From the NCBI GenBank assembly GCA_034620365.1, contig JAQGEQ010000071.1:1116001-1180000 (forward strand): DNA of 64,000 nucleotides. Reading direction: 5' to 3'. Below are positions 1 through 11,568 of the stretch, one piece after another. Source of the stretch: Pegea sp. RAD2-039 (taxonomy: Eukaryota; Chordata; Thaliacea; Salpida; Salpidae). Both the position numbers and the translations under genes were made by a program. The notes beneath the pieces are model-generated. The model did not search any database, was not told where the DNA came from, and saw only the letters and a program-made list of their open reading frames with translations. How positions within the stretch are numbered: position 1 is the stretch's first letter; each line of letters starts with the position of its first letter.

Positions 1-3000
1 CAGAGCAGCAGCCTTGAAAGCGAAACATGAAAATAACCGATCTCTCGCCCTGGAATATTTCCGCACTTTGAAGGTAACTATCTGATGAAAGAAATCTCGA
101 TTTTCAACTATCTGTGCAAACGACATTTCTATTTTTACATTTTATGTAAATTTTCTGTATAATTCAATTAGCAACTTTCTATGATTTCATTTACTAACTT
201 TTTTTATTGTCTACTAGAAAATCGATTGTGTTATACAAGCAGCTAAAGAAGGCAAATCAGTTGATCTGTCACAAATGCCTCCTCAAATATCAGTTAGTCA
301 GCCTACTAACAGTTAGTTACTTGCATTTTCTTATTCAACTAATTATTTACTACTTTTCACATTTTAATATTATGCTTAAAAATAGTATTTCTAATAAATT
401 ATTTATTTCTTATGACAAGTAATTATAGTTGTAATTAGTTTGATTTATTCATTGAAAAATGTTGTGTTTTGATAGTTTTTAAGTTTGTTTAAACTGGTTG
501 ATGAAATAAAATAGAAATTTTTGATTATTTTTATGATGGTAGATACTAATTTCTTTTTATTTCTAAAAGTTTTAAATTAAGTAAACATTTTTTTTATCTC
601 ATCTAGAAATGATTAGTTGTAATTTCAACTTGAGAAAACAATTTTTTTAGAAATAATTAAATTAATTGAAATATTTTCAAACAGAAACAGAGATGCCAAG
701 AAGATCAATCGAAGAAAAAATAGTTGCAGCTCCTACTACAAGTAGTTCATCTACTACAGGTGCATATATCAAAACATTTCTTTATTTCAATACCACAATG
801 TTTTAACTTCAATTTTTTCAAGTTAACATTTCAAGTTAGTTAAAAATAAATCAACTTGTAATCGATCAAAACAACATTTGATTGATTTGATGGATTTTAA
901 TTACAAATTTGTTTTTTATCACTAAACGTAGCCACTGAAAGCACTATGCAGTCGATGCCAACTACTTTGGATGAGCATTTAGTGGCTCGCTTAGAAAAAT
1001 ATCAGTCAACAGCTAATGAAGCTAGCAAACAAGGCAATAGTGGCAAAGCTCGAAGAATGATGAGAATTGTGAAGCAATATCAATCTGCTATCAAATCACA
1101 TAAAGCTGGAAAAGTGATTGATTTCAACGACCTTCCGACCCCACCAGGGTTTCCTCCGTTTCCAGGTAACAACTTTCTTCAATTTGATCAAATTTCCTAT
1201 TTTAAGTGACCTTTGTAAGAAGTCTTTAGGTTGAACCTTTAACCTACTAAAACTAACTAATGTTTTTTTGTAAAACTTGGAAAGGTCAGGATGTACAAAC
1301 AAATGAGATTAATTTGTTGCAAAGAGCTGCTCAACTAGCACAGGAAGATCCGGAAGTAGTTGCTGATGATGAAGAGAAACAGGTCATTAAATCTGAAAAC
1401 AATTTAATCAGTTGAACAAATTTCATTTCAATCCAACTTTGTTTCATTTTACTTCTTTTTAGAGTCAACTCTCAACGAGCATCCAACCAACAACTTCACT
1501 CCCTAAATCTCAACCATCCACCACAAAACCAGAAAGTAAATCTACATCTTGTGACTCATCAAATTATTCTGATATTTTTACTTACAGGCTCCTACAACGC
1601 ACAGCTGAAATTTCTGATTAATCGTAAAGATCAGTTCAAGCAAGCTACATTAAAAGCAAAACAAGATGGGAATCGGGAGCTTGCTCTTCAATACTTGAAG
1701 AAGATGAAAGGATTTGATCCTTTGATATCAGCAGCTAAATCAGGAGTCAAGGTCTTCATCATCTCTTCAATTTATTGATCAAATGTTTTAGAAAATTTTA
1801 TAAATTTATCTTTCTTGTTTAATTTATGTCCGTCTAACAGCGCGATAGAAACTTTGATTTGAGTCACCATCTAAACTAGTTCGAATCTTACGTAGGTTAC
1901 AAAACTTAAATAGCACGAATCCAGTCGATTTAGCACCTTGACTCGTAAAAAATTCTCGGCTAAAGAGCCAAAGAAAACGTACAGATAGATCTTGTGCTTG
2001 GTGACCGACATGATGGCTGTATAATTTTTACGATCTTTAATCACAACAGGTGGACATCTCAAAAGTCCCTCAACCTCCTGTCCTCTCAAAATCCAAGGAT
2101 GACTTTGTGATTATCGAAAAAAGTAAAGTGGAAAAAAAGATTCCAGTTACAATAGATGCTAAAAATGATGGGGAGTTGTACAACAGGATCACATCGATCT
2201 TGAAAGATCAAGTCAAAGTAAGTTCTTCTCGATGATTTTCATAAAAACTTCACGGTGATCACATTGTTTGTAGAAAGCGCGCGCTCATTCACAGCTGATG
2301 ACGTATGCTGGTGACGTCAGAACCGTTGAAGAGTGTGATTCTCTCGCCACGTCATCACAAACGGATCTTGATTACGTCATCAGCTGCCATCGTCATAAAG
2401 ATCCTCCTCCAAGATTTTACTACATAGAAAAGTGAGATTTGGTTTCTAAACTCATCAATTTCCACTCCTTGCATCTTTAGGACCTTAAAATCTGTTGAAA
2501 TGAATCCAAGAATCAACAACAACGAACTGGAAGTGAAAATTGTTCAGTGCATCGGCGTCGCAAATGCGGTTCGCGATAACAAGACCTACGTTGAATGGGA
2601 ACTCCCGTTTCCGCATGTAAGACTCATCTGATCTTTATCTCATCCGTTTTTGATCTCTATTTGATTCTTATCACTTTATCGTTTTTGAGCAGCAAAACCC
2701 AATAAAAGGACAAACAGAAGAAGCCAAGTTACCACCCGGTCCACCAACCACCCCTCTTCTGTTTGGGACCACTGTAACTGTCCCATTTAATCGTAAATTG
2801 AAGTCCAATCATCGAAACATCCGGACCAAATCTCTAAAGATTGCTTTGATTGCAAAAGGGTAAAAAGATCAAGTAGAAATCACCTCATTTTTATTATCTT
2901 CTTCTTACAGTGGATTCTTGAAGAGCTCTAAGGTCCTTGGATCTGGAAGCGTGAAGTTATCTGTCTTGGAGGAGTCTTGCACCTTACATGCAATCGAGAA

Positions 3001-3776
3001 GGTTTTATGTCAACATGTTGATGATTGTTGAAAACATTTTGTTGTAGTTGACGAGTGGTAGTGGTGACAGTGTAGGCAAAATAGAAGTTGTGTTGTCTTT
3101 AAGAACTCCTCTAAATGATGCTGCTCCTAAGATGATTAAAGAAAGATGGTTGATTGTAGAACAGGGGGCCCGTTTTAGGACTCCCGATAAACCAACTACT
3201 TCTACTTTTAATAAATCCCAGGCCCCAAAAGCCCCTGTACCAGCCTCTAAATCCCCATCAACTCTTTCAACTGTAAAGTTAGTTACATCTTCACTTATCA
3301 GATGTCTCCTAATATTTTGTGGATTCTTTTTAGTATTTCTAGCATGGAAGCAGCAGCTGTCGATTATAAACTAATTTGCGCTCAAGTTGAAGCGTACAAG
3401 AAACGAAACCAACAAATTCCAAGAGAACTTTTACTGGAAGGTAAACAAATTAAGAATAATATTGAATTCACGCGTAACTATCTGCGTGAAGGAGGTGCAT
3501 CGGCTCGCAAAGGTTTGTTTTGATGTCTTTACTAACAAATAGATTTAAATTTGTTTGTTTGATTGTAGAATACCAAATTTGTTTAACTCAGCAACATAAA
3601 TTTCTAACTCAACAAGTAGAGCAATATCAAAGAAGTGGAAAAGTGGTAAGATGCTTTCTAAGACATTTAAATAAATTCTCTTCTATGAACTAATTTCAAG
3701 TTCTTTTTAGAATAAAACAAAAATTTCACTAAAAAAGCGAGATGTCATTGCCGTAGAACTGAGTAAATTTAAGTAA
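1..3776 (+). CDS. CC2D1: CC2D1A/B-type protein, 5' end cut by the window
   Basis: Coiled-coil and C2 domain protein 1 (fly Lgd) binds the ESCRT-III subunit CHMP4/Shrub and acts in endosomal sorting; some members also act as transcriptional repressors. Exons I can join in frame: 1-73, 218-311, 685-759, 932-1165, 1285-1382, 1463-1535, 1588-1751, 2050-2217, 2274-2431, 2481-2616, 2693-2859, 2911-3001, 3048-3277, 3334-3512, 3569-3645, 3711-3776. Three DM14 repeats are visible: at 1-290 (ALKAKHENNRSLALEYF), 960-1165 and 1590-1751 (ATLKAKQDGNRELALQYL). The C2 domain lies in about 2450-3180, and the C-terminal coiled coil in 3334-3776 ends at TAA. The N-terminal part, with at least one more DM14 repeat, lies outside the window. 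Introns are 50-370 bases. The 3272-3333 junction is the least certain; I used a GTTAGT donor at 3278 because it keeps the frame. I cannot tell CC2D1A from CC2D1B; invertebrates usually have one gene. Confidence 0.9.
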
Positions 3777-5978
3777 ACAAAACTTCCCAACATCTAACTC
3801 TTTTACAAGCAAATATTTTTATGTTTCTTTTTTCTTTTAATCGTGAGTTGATTCGTGATTAAAATCGAGAATTTATTTAAACTTTAAAAAGCATGACTTC
3901 TCTTATATTTAGTACTACTAACAAATGTGCAATTTATCAAGTAAGATCTATTTACAATTTCTAATTGTAATTAAAGATAGAAAATCTAATGTTGTTAATA
4001 TCTAGTTAATAATACATAGTAGTCATAATTTCATTAATATTTCTCTAAATTGAATAGTTTTTAATATTTTTCATTCTATCTCAAATTAAACCTTCTGCGT
4101 TTCACATAATAGCATTTATGTCATTTTCTTTCTTTGTGTTGTATTTTTCTCATAATTTCTTATAAAATTACTCTTTCCAAAGAATTCTGAAGTGATCTTA
4201 AAATGAAATAGACGAAATATGACGAGGATTTAGAACGTTGTAAACTTTTCTTAGTTACTTTTAAGCATTTAATCACTGACTTCTTTTACACGTACTATAT
4301 CATCTAATGATACTTGTGGAATTTCTATGAACACTTTCAACAAATGATTTAAATTAAAAAACAAATATTTAGTTTGAGGCCTAGAAATCTTAAAACTTTT
4401 ATACTTTGAATCAACATTTTAGATTTCAATTATGCTAAATATATGATTTGGATTGATTAAAAGTAACTTTGAAAGTTTTTACAAGTGATCATTGGTTTTA
4501 AGATATACTAAATAGTTCAGATTTTCATAAAAAAATTCATTCTAAATAGTTTGGTTTCATGCTGAATTGTTCATTGGGGAAATTAGTAATAAATCTGGTA
4601 AATATCTCATTATAAACATTTTTTTGTATTTAAATTAAAATTCTATTACATGCTGTAGTTTTAAATCTTTTTATATCTAAACCATCTGATGTTTCTTATT
4701 TCTATGAGATTTATTAACATCTGAAAATACTTTACAGCGAGAGTTTTAGATAAAATTTCAAGTTTTGTTACAATGTACAAAAAACGTCAAATTTTTATCA
4801 TTTAAAATCAAGCAAATGACTAAAGTAATGCTATTCTATTTCAATTGATGAATATTTAAAGTTTATTTTCAATTTGTTGCTTTTTATCATTATTTCCATT
4901 TGCACTTTGAAATTACAAGAAAAAGTAAATAAAGAAATAATTAAAATGCAGAATGTTTGAAACAATCTCCCTCTTAATTCCAGTTACATCAATTGACCCC
5001 TGTTGTAAAAGTGACAAATTTATAGTCAAAATTAAACCACATTACTTTACAATAAAAAACGGTAGAAAATAAAGCTATTTAATTTAAATAACGATGTTAC
5101 AACAAGCTTAGTTCATTATGAAACAACTTTGGTGTTGTGCAACAATTTTGAGGATACATAACTACCTGATGAATGGAGAAATAATAAAATTGGTTGGAGC
5201 TGGTCTTGTGGGTATACTCCAGGGTAATGGGGTGGAGTAACTTATTCCCTGAGTATTATTAGTGATCAGTGTAATAACGATTTATAATACTTAAACAAAA
5301 AATCTTACAGGATGGAAATAACTTCCAGAGTATATAGACGAACTGTTCAATTCATTATTTCTCAGTGCTGAAAAATTAATTACTGCTGATTAAATTTAAA
5401 AAGAAAGATGTGTTCAAAATTTTATTTGAAATTAAAAACGATGCTTTTAAAATAACTCAAAATATGACAAGTTTTGGTTCATTAGTAATTCTAAGTCATT
5501 TAGTTTGTTAATTTTTTTCAACGCTGAAAATTAAAATAAGCTCACGTGAATTAAAGTTGAAGTGACTGGAATATCCGGGTAAACGAACGAAGCTGGTGAA
5601 GATGAATACAAATTATTTTTCTTTATACCAATAACTGAAACTAGTAGCTACCTGTTCAAACTTTTATTTTGCTTAAGGAATGAAAGCATGTGCATGTTAC
5701 TTAGAGGTGAATTAAATTCTAGATGAAGCTGACTTGAGTGCTTCAACAAATCTTTAGAGTTTCTAAAGTCATCTAAAGAACACTTATCTTAAAAAGTTGT
5801 TATCTGAGTCTAAGACAAAAATAATAATAATAATAACAAGTTGAAGTAGGGAAAAATTTTAATGTTTTTTATCCCTAAACTTGTACTTATTATCGTTAGA
5901 TTTCTTCATTATTTACATCGTCTACAAAACTTGGATTAAACATTCCACAATAACTTTTATCAGATATATTAGTGGCAA
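3777..5978. other. AT-rich intergenic spacer
   Basis: No convincing exon on either strand. This is the 3' flank shared by the convergent CC2D1 and Dmbx-like genes. It holds a short ATA/ATT trinucleotide run near 5820-5835 and a small patch of higher GC near 5190-5260 with no open frame. Confidence 0.6.
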
Positions 5979-7704
5979 CTATACAGAGTCATTATAATTT
6001 TTCATCTTACGTGTTTTTACTTCATCTTCACTTCTGTTTCCAATTTCAAATTGTAACTTTTCTTTTCGTTGAGTTTTTCGAACTTTTGCTCGACGGTTTT
6101 TAAACCAAACCTGTTTGTAAATTCCAACATTAAAATTTTGAAAACTTTCTTAAAGTATACAGTTGAAAACTAAAATAACTTTAAAATGATTGATGGAAAC
6201 AAAGTTGTCGGAAGCAGAAAGAACCACAACTGTTGGAGTAAGTTACAAGGACTTGGATTAATTGCTTTCTAATTTGGTTTTTTTCTAAGTGTACTTGTTT
6301 GTTTAACTAATTTGTAAACATTTTTGTCAATGGTTTTTGACAACAAAGTAATTACAAAACCAAACATGTTTGAACAGATCTTTATTTTTCTTCACAACTT
6401 TAATCAGAGAAAGCTTTCATTTATTTCGTCAAAGTGAGAAAATAATTTCAAGAACTTAAAAATAAATGAATTAAGTTTGTTTGGTTTTCCCACACATGTT
6501 AAATGTGAAGAGGTACTTATTTCAAAACTCGAATGTATCACCTGGATAAAAAGAACTCAGAGTGTTTCAAAATAAGGATATAAATCCTTAAATATCAAAT
6601 GGTCGTTCAATTTTAATTGGGGAAATCAAATATGTACAAGAGTTTTTGAATTGTTTAGAACTGGAAACATAAATAGGGAGATTTCATAAAAAAGAAAACC
6701 ATAATGAGGTGTTAGCACTGGTGTACACCTATGGCGCTTTTATAAATTGTCGTGTTCATAATTATTCAAAAATGATTTTTATGAAAATAAATGATTGGTT
6801 TTGAGTCTATAACTTTGTTTTTTCATCTCTTAGTTCTGAATTAAACTGTCTTTTTATGAGTATACTTATTCTATTTATTTTTGTAAATTTTGATAACAAC
6901 TAATTTATTTGTTAAATAGAAAATGTTCAAAATACAAATTACATTTAATTAGAAGTATTTAAATTTAAACTTAGTTTTTCTTTATTTCTTATTAGATTTT
7001 GATGCCAGCTTTTAAACCTACTTGTATTCTTGCTTCGTTCAAACAGGTTTGAGCTGCCAGATTCTGACGAGTATGAATATCAGGGTAACAATCTTCACAA
7101 AAACTTTTTTCCAGCTTTCTTAATTGATCAGATGTAAAAAATGTTCGTGATCTTCTGCGCTTTGTCGGTATACTGTAAGTCCTTGATGATATCCCGGATC
7201 CTATGTAAAAAATTAAAACTTTGAAACAAGTCTTTTAATTTTAAGATATCTTTCTGAGTTTACATTCTCCTCATTTTTAAGCTTTGATATATTTTAGCTT
7301 ACGTTTATTCCTTTAACAAGTAAAGCCTAAATATTAACAGTTTTTAGGTGTAACAAAATTTTGCAAACGTTTAATGAAGTTTTTACTCCAAAAAAGAAGC
7401 TAAATGTACATTAAAACCAACCAGATGTAACAAATTTACTAAAATATAAAACACTGCTTCTAGAAATGTAATTCAAATTTCGATCCCATCAATTAAAAGC
7501 CTCAAATCAAAATGATTCATCATTCTTTTATACTATTGCATTAACTTAGAATTAAAAGTAAAACTTATCAGCCTATAACTCACCAAATGACGTTGATAGC
7601 GGAAAAGCATATGCAGGCTGGGTATTTGGTAGTTGAGCATGTTGGCCAAGCTTGAAAGAATAAAAATGCTTAGAAAAATCTAAGTTATTAGTAATAGACT
7701 CCAT
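5979..7704 (-). CDS. K50 paired-like homeobox protein, Dmbx-like
   Basis: Three exons join perfectly in frame to give 143 residues: 7584-7704 (ATG at 7704), 7022-7200 and 5979-6110 (TAG). The homeodomain starts [13 protein letters not shown], continues through [14 protein letters not shown], and its third helix reads [16 protein letters not shown]. Lys50 and Ala54 give Otx/bicoid-type DNA binding (TAATCC). The intron falls between residues 46 and 47 (Gln/Val), the classic position of the PRD class. The pattern RRSRT..FT..QL..LEK.F and RRAK.RK.QR is closest to what I know of Dmbx; Pax3/7 has a similar first half but Ser50. It is much shorter than vertebrate Dmbx1 (about 380 residues), with 43 residues after the third intron boundary and no OAR motif. 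It should act as a nuclear transcription factor. The PRD-like assignment is secure; the Dmbx orthology is tentative because helices 1 and 2 are divergent. Confidence 0.75.
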
Positions 7705-9149
7705 GATTACTTAAACAAGATTAGTAAGCTTAAATCTGTCTAAAAAAAGATTGTTTTGTAATAACTCTTCAGTAAACAATTTTTCCTTAAGTTTTGATGA
7801 TAATAAACACTCAATACTAGACAACATAAATACTTAAAAATAGCTCGATCACCTATTTGTGCAAATGTAATTATTACAACCTTTATACAAACAAACCTTC
7901 TTCAAACCTTTCAAAATTATTTAAACCATTAAGAAAAAATAAGTTCAAATAGAGATGCTAATCTGTCAGTTTCACGACTTGTGAGAAATCATTTGGTCAT
8001 TTTTATTTCCTACTTTTATAACGAATAAAAGCATTGTTTGCTTTGGGGATAATCCTGGAGACGAAAGAGCGAGTCCTCAACATGTTAAATCATTGTCATG
8101 TAACTGGTTTTAAACCATTTGAAGCAGTGAGCGCTCGTAGTCTGACGCCTGTAACAAGTTGAACAACAGATTAAATTGTTTTGCTGTTGTCGACTAATTT
8201 TTTTCTCATTGTATACCTAACATAGATATCAATCATTGTTCAACAATTAGTTACCTCGTTCAAATTCTCGTTATACTAAACCCGTGATCCAATGAGATTG
8301 TTGTATGTTTTGCTTCTGTACTTGTCACTAAATCTATTAAAAAGCCATTTCAGAAAGAATGGATCTTTAACAAATCAGTCAAATTAAATGTGAGTTTTCA
8401 GAAGATCACTGACATCATTAGATGCCACTAATATTTGCATACATTGGAAAGTTTTAATTAGAACATATGATAAAGTCATATTTTTTAATAATAATTTTTA
8501 AGTATAATAAATAATAACTATTATTTTTAAATGTTTTGAAATATTCTATATGTACGTATAAAACTATGTGATAAATTATTAAATATTTCAACTTGGTTTT
8601 GATAACTGCAGACCAGAAGTTCTCTTGAATATTCTAATCATGAATCTATATATCAGAGAAATGTATCTCTCGTACTTGAACAAATACGCAACAATACAAA
8701 TAATAACAACTGTAAGCTCATGAAAAAGTTTGATTACGACTTACCATAAATCTGTTTAATGTCTGGTATCTGCAATAAATTGTTTGAATTGGACAAAGAC
8801 CTTGTGATTATTTTATCCTCTTGTAGGTTATTCAGTACTTTTAAAAACAAACACCGATTCATCTTTTGAGCTTAAATATTGAATGAGACTTGTGTTAAAG
8901 TGTTTAACTTGCTTATGCAACAAGGATTGTTAGAGATTTGTTTTTATGAATAAAATTTTGTGATGTAATCCATTTACAAATGAAAAGTATATAATGAAAC
9001 TTTATAAAAGATATTATCTTACACGCAAGCTTTGTTATAACCCAAGTTTTATACTTTAAAAAACCTCAATTGTTTATATGTAAAAATAAAATAAGTTGAA
9101 CCGTTATAATATTGCCGACATTGTCATTCCTAGACTGTGATTATTTTTA
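7705..9149. other. Upstream region of the Dmbx-like gene
   Basis: No exon is recognised. At 8035-8165, about 340 bases upstream of the start codon, there is a patch clearly richer in GC than its surroundings. It contains GGGATAATCCTGG, a TAATCC core of the kind bound by K50 homeodomains, and nearby GAGCGCTCG. It is a candidate promoter or enhancer by position and composition only. Confidence 0.3.
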
Positions 9150-9352
9150 CTTTTTTATGTTGTTAACATTCCATGTAATTGTTCACTATTATTGTTGTTG
9201 GGACTTCTGAAATACTAAGTGTTACATCTTTTTCTTTCTACATTTCCAACTTAATTATATATAATAGATATTATTTGTAAGAATGTGTGTTAGCGAGAGA
9301 TACTCTTTTCGGCACTCTCCTTCGCGTTTATTGTAATAAATAAATAAATAAA
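9150..9352 (+). mobile_element. LINE 3' end fragment (copy A)
   Basis: This is the 3' untranslated end of the CR1/Jockey-type LINE present more fully at 29794-32990. Shared landmarks in order are ACATTCCATGTAATTGTTCA, a GTTACATCTTTTTCTTTCTA block, GAATGTGTGTTAGCGAGAG, a (decayed) hairpin, CTCCTTCGCGTTTATTGTAA and a terminal AAATAAATAAATA repeat. It is severely 5'-truncated, as expected from incomplete reverse transcription, and the hairpin stem is broken by substitutions, so it is an old copy. Confidence 0.8.
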
Positions 9353-9559
9353 AGTCCAGGTCTTTGAAGTTTGCTTTTTTACTTCAACAATTTGTATATT
9401 CTTGTCTATCTATAGGATAAATGCTATTTACTGAAGCTTTAGCAGTGTTGGTTCAAGTGCTGCATCAAATTTGAAATATAAGCGTTTTGTTCGAAAAATT
9501 TTTGTGCCAAAACTTTTCAGTATATAATCTCCACATTTAAAGAATTACTCTATTTTACA

Positions 9560-10080
9560 TAGACAGGTATATATTATATTGTTATATTATATCATTAACT
9601 TCATACCACATTCTCAAATCTTTTAAGACAAGAAATATTTTGACATTATTAAAGCTTTTTACCTTATACATACTCTTTATAAAAGATACTGCAAAGCTTG
9701 AATCCGTCCAAAGATCATTCAACAGAAAAGCTTTCCATCCAGTAGGCGTGGCAGATCCTTTTTCTCATACGAAAACCGTCTCTATACGATAAATATTAAA
9801 TTATTGTAATATCGACGCCTTTCTTCTGAACTTGTACTACTATTTAAAATTATTAATGGTTATTACTTGACTTCATCAAATACTTTAAAGATCAAAATTT
9901 CCCACATGCCCTCGGAGGCTCTTCACTCAAAGCTAGACCGCTTAACAATTTTTATAACACCCAGTGTAGCAAGACCTTTTTAATAAGTTAACCAAGGTTT
10001 GGAGTTTCCTTCCCAATTTCATTATAGCATCAAAATCTATCACTTTTTTTTTTAATAAAAAAACAACTACAAGATTTACG
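9560..10080 (+). mobile_element. Degraded LINE fragment, C-terminal reverse-transcriptase region (family 2)
   Basis: The plus strand carries a decayed C-terminal (thumb) region of a non-LTR reverse transcriptase with many stops and frameshifts. The same element occurs at 33290-33806 plus 34898-35200: both contain AGATCATTCAACAGAAAAGC, then a TATACGATAAATATTA block, TAATATCGACGC and TTTAAAATTATTAATG. This copy is uninterrupted and shows the original sequence at the place where the other copy received an insertion. It is no longer coding. The stretch 10081-10634 after it is featureless AT-rich DNA. Confidence 0.65.
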
Positions 10081-10634
10081 AGGATTCCTTAACAAGTGAT
10101 ATGTAACACAGTCACTTTCCTCACTTTCTTCTTCTATTTTTTCATATTACATTTTTGATTCATAATCTAAGTTCTTTTATACCTCTAAAGTGTTTCTCTT
10201 CTTTCTGTATTGATCTTAAACTGTGATATCTAAGACCTCCTTTACCCGTAATATTTGGCTTTTGTACACTTTGATCATCTTTAACAAATTCTTTTCTATG
10301 CTGCGAGCTTCCTAGACAAGCTTTGTGACCTTTGAGATTATTAGATCTAGTTTAAACAATCAATTAGAAAAAAATGTATTTTATAAATAAGAATATATGA
10401 TTTTAAAAATTTATATTCGAAGTTTTTTAAGCTTACTGTTAAGCTAAACTGTGACTATACAATATTTTATATCCTTCAAAGAACAAAATAGAAAAAGAAT
10501 TAATCAGTAGTCACTAATCAAACATCTACTTAGACTTTAAATGCTCTTTAAACTAAATAAGTAATCTTTTAAATTGGAATCATAAAAGTACATCTGAATT
10601 TTTAGAAGAATGTTAACTTTATTTTACTATTTAT

Positions 10635-10817
10635 ATAAACATTCCATGTAATTGTTCACTGTTATATGCTTTGAGTGATATCGAAATACCATGTGTTACA
10701 TCTTTTACTTTCTATATTTTTGGCTAAATAGATGTTATTTGTGAGAATGTGTGTTAGCGAGAGGTACTCTCTTCAGGTACCCTCCTTCGCATTTATTGAA
10801 ATATATAAATAAAGTGT
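10635..10817 (+). mobile_element. LINE 3' end fragment (copy B)
   Basis: This is a second 5'-truncated 3' end of the family of copy A, with the same block order (ACATTCCATGTAATTGTTCA through to a terminal AT-rich repeat). Its hairpin is perfect: GGTAC at 10763-10767 pairs with GTACC at 10777-10781 around a nine-base loop. Other copies have GGTGC/GCACC, so both arms changed together here. Confidence 0.8.
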
Positions 10818-11273
10818 AAGAAACTGAGCAATTGAAATTTATTTTTATATAACGCTTATCTGCAGATAACAAATTATCAAGTTCTTACAGCAGCCGCAAC
10901 TTAATATGACTCCAGAGAAATAAAAAGAAAAAGTCTAAAATATCACAGTTTAACAAAATCAATAAAAAAATCGCAGTGCAGTGAAGATAGAAGGATAACA
11001 AAGCTGAGAATATAAAATTATAAAAAAGGGAAAAATAGTCAAATACATCAAATGTCACCAAAATTACTCCAACCATAATTTTTAACTAATTTCATAATGT
11101 ACATTGCATATCAGAATCAGTCTACGACAGCCCTTAAAATAAGATCAAATTTGAAGCATTTACCTCAGTGAGTGGACTAATTACTTTATGTTTTTGTTGA
11201 TCGTTCATGGCAATCCACTACTATTTTTAGTTTAAAAAGTCATAAATATTCAAAGGTTTGATTTTTTCAAAAA

Positions 11274-11568
11274 ATGGGCCAGCGAAGAAAAGGTAAGAAC
11301 TACTGCATGGAATTATTTTAGTATAATTTAACTTTTCAATTCAAAATTTTGCAATTTCAACTTTAACAGATTTATAAGACTTTTTTTTATGTTATTACTA
11401 GTTTAACTAGATTTGTTGCTTCCAAAACTTAATGATTGATCTTAAAGAAAAGTTTAAAAACTTTTGTTAGGAGAAGAAGCGAGTTTTTGTCGCTGGTTTG
11501 TCGAGAAGCTTTTACACTTTGGAGTGATAATACGATGTTTCCCAGCTCTACGGACTCAAATGAGTTGA
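11274..11568 (+). CDS. Possible small two-exon ORF, 38 residues (hypothetical)
   Basis: An ATG at 11274 (MGQRRK) is followed after 19 bases by a good donor (AAAAG/GTAAGAAC). An acceptor ending at 11470 (TTTTGTTAG) opens a frame of EEASFCRWFVEKLLHFGV and onward, to TGA at 11566. The join keeps the frame. The patch 11460-11580 is richer in GC than its surroundings. A second possibility is that exon 2 is coding in another frame from ATG at 11535 (MFPSSTDSNELTNVP) up to a donor at about 11581, which would make this the 5' end of a longer gene whose other exons I could not find. I recognise no family. Low confidence. Confidence 0.2.

Noticed and set aside
1800-1910. tRNA-like B-box (AGTTCGAATCT) in a CC2D1 intron
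   Set aside because: No matching A-box, and the flanking seven-base ends do not pair as an acceptor stem; it is not a tRNA gene.
9338-9352. AAATAAATAAATA tracts taken as simple microsatellites
   Set aside because: At every larger instance they follow the LINE 3' hairpin and are the element's terminal repeat, so they were annotated with the elements.
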